This document shows, one piece after another, positions 24,655 through 33,162 of a DNA stretch of 56,917 nt. A program made the position numbers and the translations under genes. Positions within the stretch are counted from its first letter, which is position 1. The number at the start of each line of letters is the position of its first letter. Origin of the DNA: UBA2210 sp036825195 (GTDB lineage Bacteria > Desulfobacterota > Syntrophia > Syntrophales > UBA2210); assembly GCA_036825195.1 (NCBI GenBank), contig DAISYQ010000023.1:1-56917 (forward strand), written 5' to 3'. The notes beneath the pieces were generated by a model. That model ran no database searches. It saw only the letters and a program-made list of their open reading frames with translations, and was not told the origin of the DNA.

Positions 24655-26412
24655 TCAGCAAGGAGAAAGGCCATGTTTCTTCAACTTGCGTACAACGGAT
24701 GTCTGGCTTATTTCAAGATACCGCGCAAGTTCCCTCGTAGATTTACAATGTCTCAACGCATTCTTCAACATTTCCCGTTCATGATAATCCATTTCATCTG
24801 AATAACTCCTAAAGTTCAATTGTCGCTCATCGCCAAACGCATTTGAGAGCCCCATTCCTTCCCCATTACAACTGGCATAGATAAATTCGTCCACGAAATC
24901 GTTATCACTCAGTGCCACCGCCTGCTTAAAGATGTTTTCTAACTCTCTTACGTTTCCGGGAAAGGGATGTGCACTGAGGCTGCGGATTAACTTGGGACTG
25001 ATTCTCTTATGTACATTATAAATTTTATTATATTTATCCAAAAAGTATCCGGCCAGGGCATAAAGATCCTCCGGTCGTTCCCTGAGCGGAGGAATAGAAA
25101 TGACAAATGAATTGAGTCGAAAGAGGAGGTCCTCGCGAAACGATTTACTTAACACCAAATCCTTTTGATCACGGTTTGTGGCGGCAATGATTGTACAATC
25201 AATCTTTTTATATGTCGTTCCCCCTAATCGCATGATTTCGTTGTCATCAAGACATTTCAAGAGTTTGGCCTGCAGTGAGAACGATAGATCACCTATTTCA
25301 TCAAGAAAAAGAGTCCCCCCATGGGCCAGTTCAAAGAGGCCGATCTTACCGCCTTCACGTGCACCGGTAAAAGCGCCCTTTTCATAACCAAACAGTTCAG
25401 CCTCCATGAGACTTTCGGGGAGCGCCGCACAATTGATCTGAATAAACGGGCTGTCCTGTCTTTTACTGTTCTTGTGAATCAGTTTCGCCAGAAGTCCCTT
25501 GCCCGTTCCCGATTCTCCCAGAATCAGTATGTTGGACACATTCAGATGGGCAAGTTTTAAGGCGGTCCTGAGCACATCTCTCGTCTTCTTACTCTCGGCA
25601 ACCATCTCCTGATTCCGTAGTTCTGATATACTCAGTTCGGCAAGCCTGGTCCTATAATTCTCGGTCACCATTAAGGTTTCTTTTAGTTTATTCTGAACTG
25701 CATCCAATTGTGTCACGTCCCTCTCGAGAGCGACAACCAACTCAATATTACCATTCTCATCAAAGAGCGGTACACCGGTAACTACCAGTTTCTTATTGCC
25801 CTTGACAACCTGTTGATTGACAACCGATTTCTTCCCCTTCTTTATTGCCTCAAGTGTAGCAAGACGGTCGATAAGTCCTTCATCGATGATACATTGGATA
25901 TTCTTCCCGACAAAATCCCTTGCATCGATATCATTCAGTTTCTCCGATGCCCGACTGATCGCGAGAACCATTCCCTTACCGTCAGATATCCAGATGCCGT
26001 CATTTGAAATAGTTAGAATGGCATCCAACTGCCGTCTCAAGTTTTTATTGTGTTCCAGTCTCAGGGTAATATCTTCGCACGTATTTCTGTTATAGAGAGT
26101 AATCATAGTCCCTCGTATACCCGTACCATCTTTAACCGGACACAAATCGAGCAACAGACCTGCATCGTCATCTGCTATGATGCAGGAACTACCTTCCTTC
26201 TCTCTATCCTGAAGATATTGCTTTATATGGGCATACGTTTCCGGAAAAATTTCCGAAAGTCCGGAGCCGACAATTTTACCTATCCCCTGTCCAAGTGTGA
26301 TTTCAGATTGCTTGTCGGCAAGGATCACCACATCGTCCATATTAGTTACGAGGATGCCTTGACGGCATCCATACAGATCCTTGATATTGAAGACAACATG
26401 TTCAACAGACAT
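24655..26412 (-). CDS. PAS-domain sigma-54 enhancer-binding transcriptional activator
   Basis: The 585-residue regulator has a first sensory domain at about residues 1-110 and a PAS domain at about 125-235 (ILTISNDGIWISDGKG). An AAA+ domain follows at about 270-505, with Walker A GESGTGKG (299-306), the sigma-54-contacting GAFTGA loop (346-351) and Walker B LFLDEIG. It ends in a Fis-type helix-turn-helix (STRELARYLEISQTSVVRKLKKHG). It has no receiver domain, so it senses a ligand directly. It lies between the two AOR genes and is the likely activator of the sigma-54 promoter at 24431. The signal may be the transported substrate or its aldehyde. Confidence 0.93.
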   Translation of the reverse strand: MSVEHVVFNIKDLYGCRQGILVTNMDDVVILADKQSEITLGQGIGKIVGSGLSEIFPETYAHIKQYLQDREKEGSSCIIADDDAGLLLDLCPVKDGTGIRGTMITLYNRNTCEDITLRLEHNKNLRRQLDAILTISNDGIWISDGKGMVLAISRASEKLNDIDARDFVGKNIQCIIDEGLIDRLATLEAIKKGKKSVVNQQVVKGNKKLVVTGVPLFDENGNIELVVALERDVTQLDAVQNKLKETLMVTENYRTRLAELSISELRNQEMVAESKKTRDVLRTALKLAHLNVSNILILGESGTGKGLLAKLIHKNSKRQDSPFIQINCAALPESLMEAELFGYEKGAFTGAREGGKIGLFELAHGGTLFLDEIGDLSFSLQAKLLKCLDDNEIMRLGGTTYKKIDCTIIAATNRDQKDLVLSKSFREDLLFRLNSFVISIPPLRERPEDLYALAGYFLDKYNKIYNVHKRISPKLIRSLSAHPFPGNVRELENIFKQAVALSDNDFVDEFIYASCNGEGMGLSNAFGDERQLNFRSYSDEMDYHEREMLKNALRHCKSTRELARYLEISQTSVVRKLKKHGLSPC

Positions 26413-26586
26413 TCATCCACTCCTCATCCAGGCAATCCAAAAAGTCTCATGTCCAAAGATAGTTTGGAATTCACACCTCTATTCAACCTGAACCCGGCAT
26501 GTAATCTTTTTGCTGTTTTGTAGAAAGGTTACCATGAAAGAGCCCATACTTTAGTATCGCATTTATGTAGAAATATTATCATCTAC

Positions 26587-26617
26587 AAAATCGGATGTAT
26601 GGTTAACGCACATCCGA
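26587..26617 (-). terminator. Rho-independent terminator after the second AOR gene
   Basis: TCGGATGT and ACATCCGA (26591-26598 and 26610-26617) form a perfect 8-base stem with an 11-base loop. On the minus strand the stem is followed by TTTTG. It lies downstream of the second AOR gene and upstream of the activator gene. Confidence 0.65.
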
Positions 26618-26716
26618 CTCTCAACCAATACTTACTTCTTGTCATACTATGTATACAAATTGTCAGAATTTTCAGCCTGTTGATGTGGGAGGTGCTATGT
26701 AGTCACTGTAAGGATT

Positions 26717-26753
26717 GCGGGTAGGCAGGCTCTCACTTATCTGCCATACCCGC
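26717..26753. repeat. GC-rich inverted repeat downstream of the second AOR gene
   Basis: GCGGGTAGGCAG (26717-26728) pairs with CTGCCATACCCGC (26741-26753), with one bulged base and a 12-base loop. There is no T run; together with the hairpin at 26587 it may protect or end the AOR message. Confidence 0.75.
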
Positions 26754-26844
26754 GTACATGATACATACCACCAGAGACGGTGCAGTGTTAGATTTCTGAC
26801 CAAAGTATTATTTTCATTATCGCAGAAGAGAATTTTCCGTCGAA

Positions 26845-28539
26845 TTAGAAGTTAAACACCTCATCCAAATCATCATCTTTGACATCAAAGACCAATCCTC
26901 GTGGTTCAAGACTCTCCTTCTTAAAGAACTCGGGGATACGATCATCAGCCTTGGTGAAACCGGCAGCCTCATTAAATTCACGCTCGAGTCTCAGCGCATT
27001 CCTGCCGATCTCTATTACCTCTTCTACACTCACATCCCTTCCCATAGCCGTGGTAAGGAGTCTGGCAAGAATCTCCATTGTGGGAAGCGCACCTCCACAG
27101 AAATTACAGAGCCCCATGATATCCAAGACCGCAGAATATGTCTGTATGTCTCGTGATGCCTTAATCTGACCATCAGGCAACGTTGCATCAACTCCCTCTC
27201 TTCCCAGTATCAGGTTGCCTGCGGTATGATCGGCCCCCATGGGCGATGTACTGTAAGTAACTCCTGTACCCTTCAGAACCCTCGGGTCATAACCCGCCAT
27301 CGACTGACCCTTGACAGCAGGTACACGCTTCACGCCCAGCACCCTACCGGTAATCGTTGCCCCATTCCCTATGACACGACCCAGAAGAGTACCTCTGCCG
27401 ATCTGATCAACCATATCCTCAGCCGCTTGAGCATCTCCAAATTGGGCAATACCCCCTTCCATGGCCACGCCAATCGCACAACCGACCTCCATTGTATCCA
27501 GTCCGTAATCATTGCATTTGTAATTCAAAGAAGCAATGACATCCAGGGAATCAATCCCGAGATTCGATCCCATGAGAGCAATAGTTTCGTATTCTATGTT
27601 AAGGAGAGGTCTGCCCTCCGCATCATTAAAAATACTCGAGCACCGTATTACACACCCGGGCTGACAGGCATGTGAAACCTTTCCTCCTCTCGCCTTGATT
27701 AATTCCACCATGGTTTCGGCACCAATCTTCTCCCAGTTTTCAAAGTACCCGGTACTGAAATTCCTGGTTGGCAATCCTCTTTCACCGGCTATAACCTTTA
27801 CCAGAAATGGAGTCCCCTGATCCGTCAGAATCTTTTTCTGGGCAAGTTCCTTGTTCCAGTTCTTGGCTATTTCGTCGAATCCATCTTTGTCCGCCAGATC
27901 AAGCAGTCCCTCTGAAGCATCAGCGTCATCAATTACTATGGCCTTGAGACCCTTCGATCCCATTACCGATCCCATACCACCGCGACCGGCAAATCTGTTC
28001 GGCATCCCTTCAAGGTCTGAGATAGCAATGGCTGAAGCGTTCAATTGCATCTCGGCTGCCGGACCTATGGTAATAAAACCGGCCTTGGGGCCGTACATCT
28101 TTCCCAGGATTTCTGCCAGTTTATAATTGCCTATTCCCGCCAGATCATCAGCCGGGGACAGGGCGGCTCCTGTGTGATCGATCTTCAAGACATAACTGGA
28201 TTTGCTCACAGGTTTACCCTCTATGATAACCGCCTTGATTCCGAGCCTGGACAGCTGACGCCCTACAACACCACCGGAATTGGCCTCCTTGATTCCACCG
28301 GTAAGAGGGCTCTTTGCTCCTATCGATATCCGACCGGAAGTCGAAACTTTTGTTCCTCCCAGTAAACCAGGGGCAATGATCATCTTGTTTTCTTCTCCCA
28401 GCGGATCACATGCAGGGTCAATCTCATCAAGAAGAATCTGCGTTATCAGACTCCTCCCGCCAAGCATTAGATACCTCTCAGGGACCGGTTCAATGCCGAC
28501 AGTCCCGTTACCCATATTTACCCTTATTATCTTTGCCAT
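26845..28539 (-). CDS. Aldehyde:ferredoxin oxidoreductase, second copy
   Basis: A second 564-residue AOR, colinear with the one at 22537-24231 and sharing most residues by eye. It has the same pterin loops (GAKSPLTGGIKEANSGG, RFAGRGGMGSVMGSKG), the same ACQPGCVIRC cluster cysteines and the GLCNFCGG pair. It starts MAKIIRVNMGNGTVG at ATG 28539 with GAGGAG upstream. The pair looks like a gene duplication that now flanks the activator gene. It lies 165 bases after the iron alcohol dehydrogenase gene in the same direction, so those two may share a transcript. Differences near RGVFENWKKIG versus TGYFENWEKIG could reflect divergence in substrate or regulation. Confidence 0.93.
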   Translation of the reverse strand: MAKIIRVNMGNGTVGIEPVPERYLMLGGRSLITQILLDEIDPACDPLGEENKMIIAPGLLGGTKVSTSGRISIGAKSPLTGGIKEANSGGVVGRQLSRLGIKAVIIEGKPVSKSSYVLKIDHTGAALSPADDLAGIGNYKLAEILGKMYGPKAGFITIGPAAEMQLNASAIAISDLEGMPNRFAGRGGMGSVMGSKGLKAIVIDDADASEGLLDLADKDGFDEIAKNWNKELAQKKILTDQGTPFLVKVIAGERGLPTRNFSTGYFENWEKIGAETMVELIKARGGKVSHACQPGCVIRCSSIFNDAEGRPLLNIEYETIALMGSNLGIDSLDVIASLNYKCNDYGLDTMEVGCAIGVAMEGGIAQFGDAQAAEDMVDQIGRGTLLGRVIGNGATITGRVLGVKRVPAVKGQSMAGYDPRVLKGTGVTYSTSPMGADHTAGNLILGREGVDATLPDGQIKASRDIQTYSAVLDIMGLCNFCGGALPTMEILARLLTTAMGRDVSVEEVIEIGRNALRLEREFNEAAGFTKADDRIPEFFKKESLEPRGLVFDVKDDDLDEVFNF

Positions 28540-28704
28540 ACTCTCTAAACTCCTCTTGCAAAACTCGTTTACGTTAAATACCAACGACTTCTAAGTAACT
28601 TTTGGTGTTAACCACAGCACCTATAACCTTGAGCCCTGCAATGTTACTCGTTATGCTTCTTCGAGAATCCGATGGTAATATCTCTCTTACAAATACCCGC
28701 CATA

Positions 28705-29871
28705 TTACATGGCAGCGGTGTACAGAGCTATAATATCCTCTAGTCTGGTTGATCTCGGATTGATCAGCACATTACCACTCAGCATCGCATCACGGGCCAT
28801 ATCCGGAATCTTATCCGCCGTGACACCAACTTCTGTCAGCGTTTCCGGTATCCCCACGTCGCTGCACAATGTCTCAATCGCCTCAACTGCTACCGGTGCA
28901 GCATCACGATCCGTCATCATGGAAACATCTTCACCGAGGAATCCCGCTACCCGTTTATATTTACCGTCATCGGCGAGCAGGTTGAATTTTGCAACATGGG
29001 GAAGCAATATTGCATTAGCAACACCGTGGGGCACATTGAAAAATCCACCCAATGGATGGGCCATGGCGTGGACATTGCCCAGTCTGGCAATTGCAAAGGC
29101 AACACCGGCCAGGTTACTGGCTATCATCATGCCCGCGGCCGCTTCCTTGTTTTGCCGATTTGCGACAAACAATCTCAAATACTTTCCGATAAGCCTCATG
29201 GCCTCGGCACCGTATGCATCCGTTACGGGGGAGGCAACACGGTTTATGAAGGATTCAAAGGCATGAACAAATGCATCAATACCGGTTGATGCCGCAACAT
29301 GCGGTGGGAGGGATGTAACAACCATCGGATCCAATATGGCAACTTGGGGAAGCAATCTGTTACTCAGGATGGTCATCTTATAGTTTCTTTTCCTTATTGT
29401 AATAACGGCATAGGGCGTCACTTCACTGCCGGTACCTGCCGTGGTGGGAATCGCAATAAATGGTATCGGGTTTTTCGCAAATTTATCGGCTCCCTCGTAA
29501 TCATCCAGATTTCCGCCGTTCGTCACCAGGATAGCGGTCGCTTTCGCAACATCCATCGGGCTTCCGCCACCGACCGCAAGCAGTATATCAGCCTTGGCAG
29601 ACTTTGCAGCTTCAGCACTTTTATAACAGGTATCGGTACTGGGATTTGGTTCCACATCATCAAAGATTTGATATGGGATTCCTGCCTTGTTGAGAGTCGC
29701 TTCAACGTCATGTAATAATCCTGCATTCACAACACCCTTATCGGTTACAATCAGAACCGATGCGGCTCCGAGCATTTTAATTTCATCCACAAGCTTGCTT
29801 TGTATGGCACCGATTTCATAAACAAGCTTCGTAGGAAGGTAAAAACTAAAACCTTGTGCATAATTTTTCAT
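28705..29871 (-). CDS. Iron-containing alcohol dehydrogenase
   Basis: This 388-residue group III alcohol dehydrogenase interconverts an aldehyde and an alcohol with NAD(P)H. It has the dinucleotide motif GGGSPMDVAKA and PFIAIPTTAGTGSEVTPYAVI. The metal-binding region is HAMAHPLGGFFNVPHGVANA, with two histidines, plus an earlier DAFVHAFESF. ATG 29871 follows AGGAG at the right distance. In this gene block it could reduce the semialdehyde produced by the GabT-like enzyme (for example succinate semialdehyde to 4-hydroxybutyrate) or dispose of excess reductant. Substrate is unassigned. Confidence 0.93.
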   Translation of the reverse strand: MKNYAQGFSFYLPTKLVYEIGAIQSKLVDEIKMLGAASVLIVTDKGVVNAGLLHDVEATLNKAGIPYQIFDDVEPNPSTDTCYKSAEAAKSAKADILLAVGGGSPMDVAKATAILVTNGGNLDDYEGADKFAKNPIPFIAIPTTAGTGSEVTPYAVITIRKRNYKMTILSNRLLPQVAILDPMVVTSLPPHVAASTGIDAFVHAFESFINRVASPVTDAYGAEAMRLIGKYLRLFVANRQNKEAAAGMMIASNLAGVAFAIARLGNVHAMAHPLGGFFNVPHGVANAILLPHVAKFNLLADDGKYKRVAGFLGEDVSMMTDRDAAPVAVEAIETLCSDVGIPETLTEVGVTADKIPDMARDAMLSGNVLINPRSTRLEDIIALYTAAM

Positions 29872-29968
29872 AACTTCTCCTTTCACTTCCACCCGGTTTT
29901 ATACCATAACCGGGTCCATTACGTTCGACTACCTGCGAGCCTCTATCCGATAGCTCAGATTGACATCT

Positions 29969-30018
29969 GATAGGACGGCTCTCATACACACACCCCTTTG
30001 GTCTCCGTCCGTCCTATC
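29969..30018. repeat. Perfect 10-base inverted repeat with 30-base spacer
   Basis: GATAGGACGG (29969-29978) and CCGTCCTATC (30009-30018) are exact reverse complements. It lies about 100 bases upstream of the alcohol dehydrogenase start and could be an operator pair or a leader hairpin. Confidence 0.75.
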
Positions 30019-30065
30019 GTCGTACCATAACATTGTTTCCTGATCCTCTTTCAACCTACCCTTGT

Positions 30066-30125
30066 GCTCTGCTCTTGAGGGTCTTTGAAGTCACATGGCT
30101 CTCAAGAACCACACAAAAGCAGAGC
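30066..30125. repeat. Imperfect 12-base inverted repeat with an inner stem
   Basis: GCTCTGCTCTTG (30066-30077) faces CAAAAGCAGAGC (30114-30125), 11 of 12 paired. Inside, TTGAG and CTCAA can form an alternative stem. It follows the permease stop on the minus strand, with no T run. Confidence 0.7.
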
Positions 30126-30188
30126 CACCAAGAGAGGACTATTAGCACCAACCCTTAAAAACAATCATACGTTACCGTTAGGTATGTT

Positions 30189-31577
30189 CTAATCAGTTGC
30201 CTTCTCCATAAATGCTTCTTTACCGAGGAGTGCAAAGCTGAGGACAAGACCGACAACAAGACCCATCAGTGGTCCACCGGCCGCCAGTGCTCCGCCTGTC
30301 ACACCGGCGATACCGCGTTCGGTGTTCGTATTAACAAGGCGCATTGCGATATAGACACAGGCGAATCCCTGGATCATCAGGGTCAGTGAAAGGGCTACCG
30401 GAAGGGCCGGCTTGAAGATGCACACCAGGGGAAGAATGAGGCAACTGGCAAACTTCATGAAGTTGAAACTCCCTGATCCACCGAAAATCGAGTCCATCGC
30501 TTTCCGCCCCAATTTGTACCGTTCAGTAACGGCAACGGTCATCGCAGCCCACAATGGACCGGCCAGGGTAACGGTCGGCATGATGCACCCCTCGAGAAAG
30601 TTTCGTATGGCGCACATCAGATTTAATCTGTTCGGATCCGCATCGATCAGCTCGTCTTTACGGAACTCATTCGCATCTTTCATGACCTGATATCCAACAA
30701 TGACATCGCCAAAGGCAATGATATAGGCGACTATCGCCATCGGGATTACCTGGACCCACGTCATCAACGGTGGTATCCCCACTCCAAAGATGGAATAATT
30801 GGTAATAACCTCTTTTATATGGGGTTTGAAGAAGAGACCGCTTTGCATTTCGGGCAGTGGTAACTCACCGGTTATCCACCCGACGATGATACCAAGGATA
30901 ATACCCGGCACGATCCCGAACTGCGCCACTTTGAGCATAAAACTTTTTATATTGGACTCATCTTTACTGTGCATGTGTCCACCGAAATGTTTTGAGAAAA
31001 TCAGATAAAACGCGAAGAGTACGCCGAGAGATATACTCCAGGGATGGGTGACGATACCCGATCCCCCCTTTGCAAAACACCATTTACCGGTTAGCGCCGC
31101 CATACCGGCTCCAAGAACGATTCCGGACTGCATCGCACGGGGTATAATGTGCAACAGCTTCTTGGCCAACCCGGACAGGCCGAGGATGAGAAATAAGAAA
31201 CCGACCATGATCTGAAGAGCAATAAGATGTTCTACCCGCTCAACCCCCATAGGATATTTACTTATAAACGCCACGGTAATGGGAAGAGCCGGCGTAATCC
31301 ATCCTGGAATGATGGGATCTCCGAAGACCTGATGGAGGCAATAGGTCATTTCGTGAAAACAAACAATTGTCAGTGCAACCTCGAACGACATCCCGAATAC
31401 ATCCTGAAGTGCGACAATCGCCGCCATACCGACAACAAACATGACCATGGCCTGTAAGACCTCGGTCATCTCGACCCCCCAGTGAACGAATGGAATTCTT
31501 ATCTTAAATGGACCGAACGGTATAAACGGCTGTTCTTGACCATCTATTCGTCTGTACTTTGGAACTTGAATTGCCAT
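30189..31577 (-). CDS. Polytopic permease resembling the UraA/SulP (NCS2-like) fold, substrate unknown
   Basis: The 462-residue membrane protein has about 12-14 hydrophobic segments. Features include the N-terminal FGPFKIRIPFVHWGVEMTEV, a Gly-rich MQSGIVLGAGMAALTGKW, an acidic FGDVIVGYQVMKDANEF loop and TLAGPLWAAMTVAVTERYK. The arrangement recalls the core/gate architecture of NCS2 and SulP carriers, but none of their signature motifs is clear, so no substrate is assigned. Charged residues in membrane-like segments (FHEMTYCLHQVF, FGDVIVG) may couple ions. It lies between a PuuR-like regulator and the alcohol dehydrogenase, which suggests a second importer or an exporter for the same pathway. 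Confidence 0.7.
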   Translation of the reverse strand: MAIQVPKYRRIDGQEQPFIPFGPFKIRIPFVHWGVEMTEVLQAMVMFVVGMAAIVALQDVFGMSFEVALTIVCFHEMTYCLHQVFGDPIIPGWITPALPITVAFISKYPMGVERVEHLIALQIMVGFLFLILGLSGLAKKLLHIIPRAMQSGIVLGAGMAALTGKWCFAKGGSGIVTHPWSISLGVLFAFYLIFSKHFGGHMHSKDESNIKSFMLKVAQFGIVPGIILGIIVGWITGELPLPEMQSGLFFKPHIKEVITNYSIFGVGIPPLMTWVQVIPMAIVAYIIAFGDVIVGYQVMKDANEFRKDELIDADPNRLNLMCAIRNFLEGCIMPTVTLAGPLWAAMTVAVTERYKLGRKAMDSIFGGSGSFNFMKFASCLILPLVCIFKPALPVALSLTLMIQGFACVYIAMRLVNTNTERGIAGVTGGALAAGGPLMGLVVGLVLSFALLGKEAFMEKATD

Positions 31578-31986
31578 ATTACATTTTCTCCTTTGAAGTT
31601 TTTTGATTATGCATATTTCAAATCAAGAAATAATGTTCATCTACCTTCATATTGCAGGGCACCGTATATAAATGTGGTCTGCATTGAATGTGCATTTACT
31701 ACCTTGCTATCCCCTGAATACGTTATCGTGATTGAAAGAATGGAAACTCCGTTTCATTAACCGCTAAACCGATGCCGATGCCTACATGATAAAGCGTCTC
31801 AGCGGTAGGAATCTTTTCACGTCAAGAACCGCGCTCCTGGTTATTATCTTATGTTTTCCGCATGATACATACCCCCCCTCAACTATTGCATTGATCACCA
31901 CCGCGTACTCGTTCGAGATCTTTCTCTTCTTCTATTAAAAGCATATCCTCGAACAGTTACTGGTGCTAATTTCTCCTCTTGACCGT
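31578..31986. other. 409-base leader region of the permease gene
   Basis: No gene is supported. A near-palindrome at 31739-31758 (AATGGAAAC, TCC, GTTTCATT) sits next to a weak minus-strand sigma-54-like match at 31763-31776, where GG and GC are 10 bases apart (CGGCATCGGTTTAGC). Both are candidates only. Confidence 0.35.
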
Positions 31987-32562
31987 TTAGTAGGTTGGCG
32001 GACTAATCACCCATAGTATTTCTGCGGGTTCCTCGCTATTGTTCATAAATCCGTGCTGTCGGCTGGAATCAAAGTAGAAGCAGTCACCTGCATGTAAGGT
32101 ATAAACCTTATCGTCAACCATCAGATCGAAACTGCCTGAGAGAACATGCCCGAATTCCTGACTTCCGGCATGCGCATAGAGCCCGTCGCTTCCGGTCTTG
32201 GGCTCTAATCTTTTCAGAAGAGGTTCCATGTTTCTTCCTTCCAGGTCTTTGACCAGCAACGAAAGAAAAGCTCCCTCTTTCGGATATCGTATCGTGACAC
32301 CTTCCCCTCTTCTTGTCACAACATTATCTTCTTTGTCCCCCGGGACGAGGAATAAATCTACCAGCCGTATCCCTAATGCCGTTGCTATTCTTTTCAGTAC
32401 TGAAATTGAAGGACTGACCACACCACGTTCGATTTGTGAAAGATAGGCCTTTGTGCAGCCTGCATTCTCCCCCACGTCTCGAAGGGTAAGTTTTCGGGAT
32501 TGTCTGATTGATCTGATGGTATTGCCTAATCTCTCTAACTCCTCAGGTATTTCTCCCTTCAT
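31987..32562 (-). CDS. XRE-type regulator with C-terminal cupin sensor (PuuR-like)
   Basis: The 191-residue protein has an N-terminal helix-turn-helix at about residues 10-65 (RKLTLRDVGENAGCTKAYLSQIERG) and a C-terminal cupin at about 115-185 (LSGSFDLMVDDKVYTLHAGDCFYF and a final HGFMNNSEEPAEILWV). This layout is that of PuuR and related regulators, which often control amine or amino-acid catabolism by binding the metabolite in the cupin. ATG 32562 follows GGAGGT; upstream in-frame codons are not family-like. It lies at the upstream edge of the catabolic block and probably regulates the permease or itself. Confidence 0.88.
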   Translation of the reverse strand: MKGEIPEELERLGNTIRSIRQSRKLTLRDVGENAGCTKAYLSQIERGVVSPSISVLKRIATALGIRLVDLFLVPGDKEDNVVTRRGEGVTIRYPKEGAFLSLLVKDLEGRNMEPLLKRLEPKTGSDGLYAHAGSQEFGHVLSGSFDLMVDDKVYTLHAGDCFYFDSSRQHGFMNNSEEPAEILWVISPPTY

Positions 32563-33162
32563 ACGCTGCTGACCTCCCTCTACTCGGCAGTTTAAAAATA
32601 CTTTATCTGGTGAGTTATATTTATACCATTGCGGCCCCTTTATCATTTTTTTTTATACAAAGCAAGCCTGTCATTCATGACATATAGCATGCAATAAACT
32701 CTGTTGCGAAAGATAAATTTCGACATGAAATCAAAGGTATATAGGCGAATCTGGTTTGCAGACATAGTGAGAACTGCGAATACAAAAGGATCGTGCCAAA
32801 GAATTTTGAAGGTATAGCGAACGGTCAAACTTAAAAATCAAGTATCGCTATTCGTTCCCATAATGAAGGTACTAACATCGGTCAAAGTGAGTAAAAAAGT
32901 TGATCTCCGACAAACGGAAAGGGTGATTCCCCGCAACAAAGTGCCGGGAATCTCCGATCGATATGAAATATGGTTTTGGGGGAATGCGTTCGCAGTTCAA
33001 CTGAAACGATACCAGAAAAAGACTGACTAAAACAAACGAACGATTTTGATACGATTGTTCATGCAAACCGCTTCGGTGTGGTTGTGTGAATCATGGATGG
33101 GATTTCAGCAATAAAAAAAGCGGAATAAGATCCGCTTTCTTTACAATCCGCTTGGCGGAATT
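32563..33162. other. 600-base gap between the flx-hdr operon end and the XRE regulator
   Basis: Apart from the terminator at 33111-33138 I see no gene, tRNA or repeat. It is A/T-rich compared with the coding regions and forms the border between the catabolic block and the flx-hdr operon. Confidence 0.5.
33111..33138 (-). terminator. Rho-independent terminator of the hdr-flx operon
   Basis: On the minus strand AAAGCGGA and TCCGCTTT (33117-33124, 33131-33138) form a perfect 8-base stem with a 6-base loop, followed by a run of T. It lies 25 bases after the flxA stop. Confidence 0.92.

Larger units (their letters stand above)
26413..26844. other. 432-base gap between the second AOR gene and the activator
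   Basis: It holds a terminator-like hairpin (26587-26617) and a second hairpin (26717-26753). No gene is supported. The promoter of the activator should lie between 26413 and 26590 but I could not identify it. Confidence 0.5.
29872..30188. other. 317-base gap between the permease and alcohol dehydrogenase genes
   Basis: No gene is supported. Two inverted repeats fill much of it (29969-30018 and 30066-30125). No sigma-54 promoter with correct spacing and sequence was found. Confidence 0.5.

Noticed and set aside
31763..31776. Sigma-54-like site before the permease gene as a firm promoter
   Set aside because: Spacing is right, but the -12 part reads TTAGC instead of TTTGC and the -24 part starts with C, so it was kept only as a candidate in the gap note.
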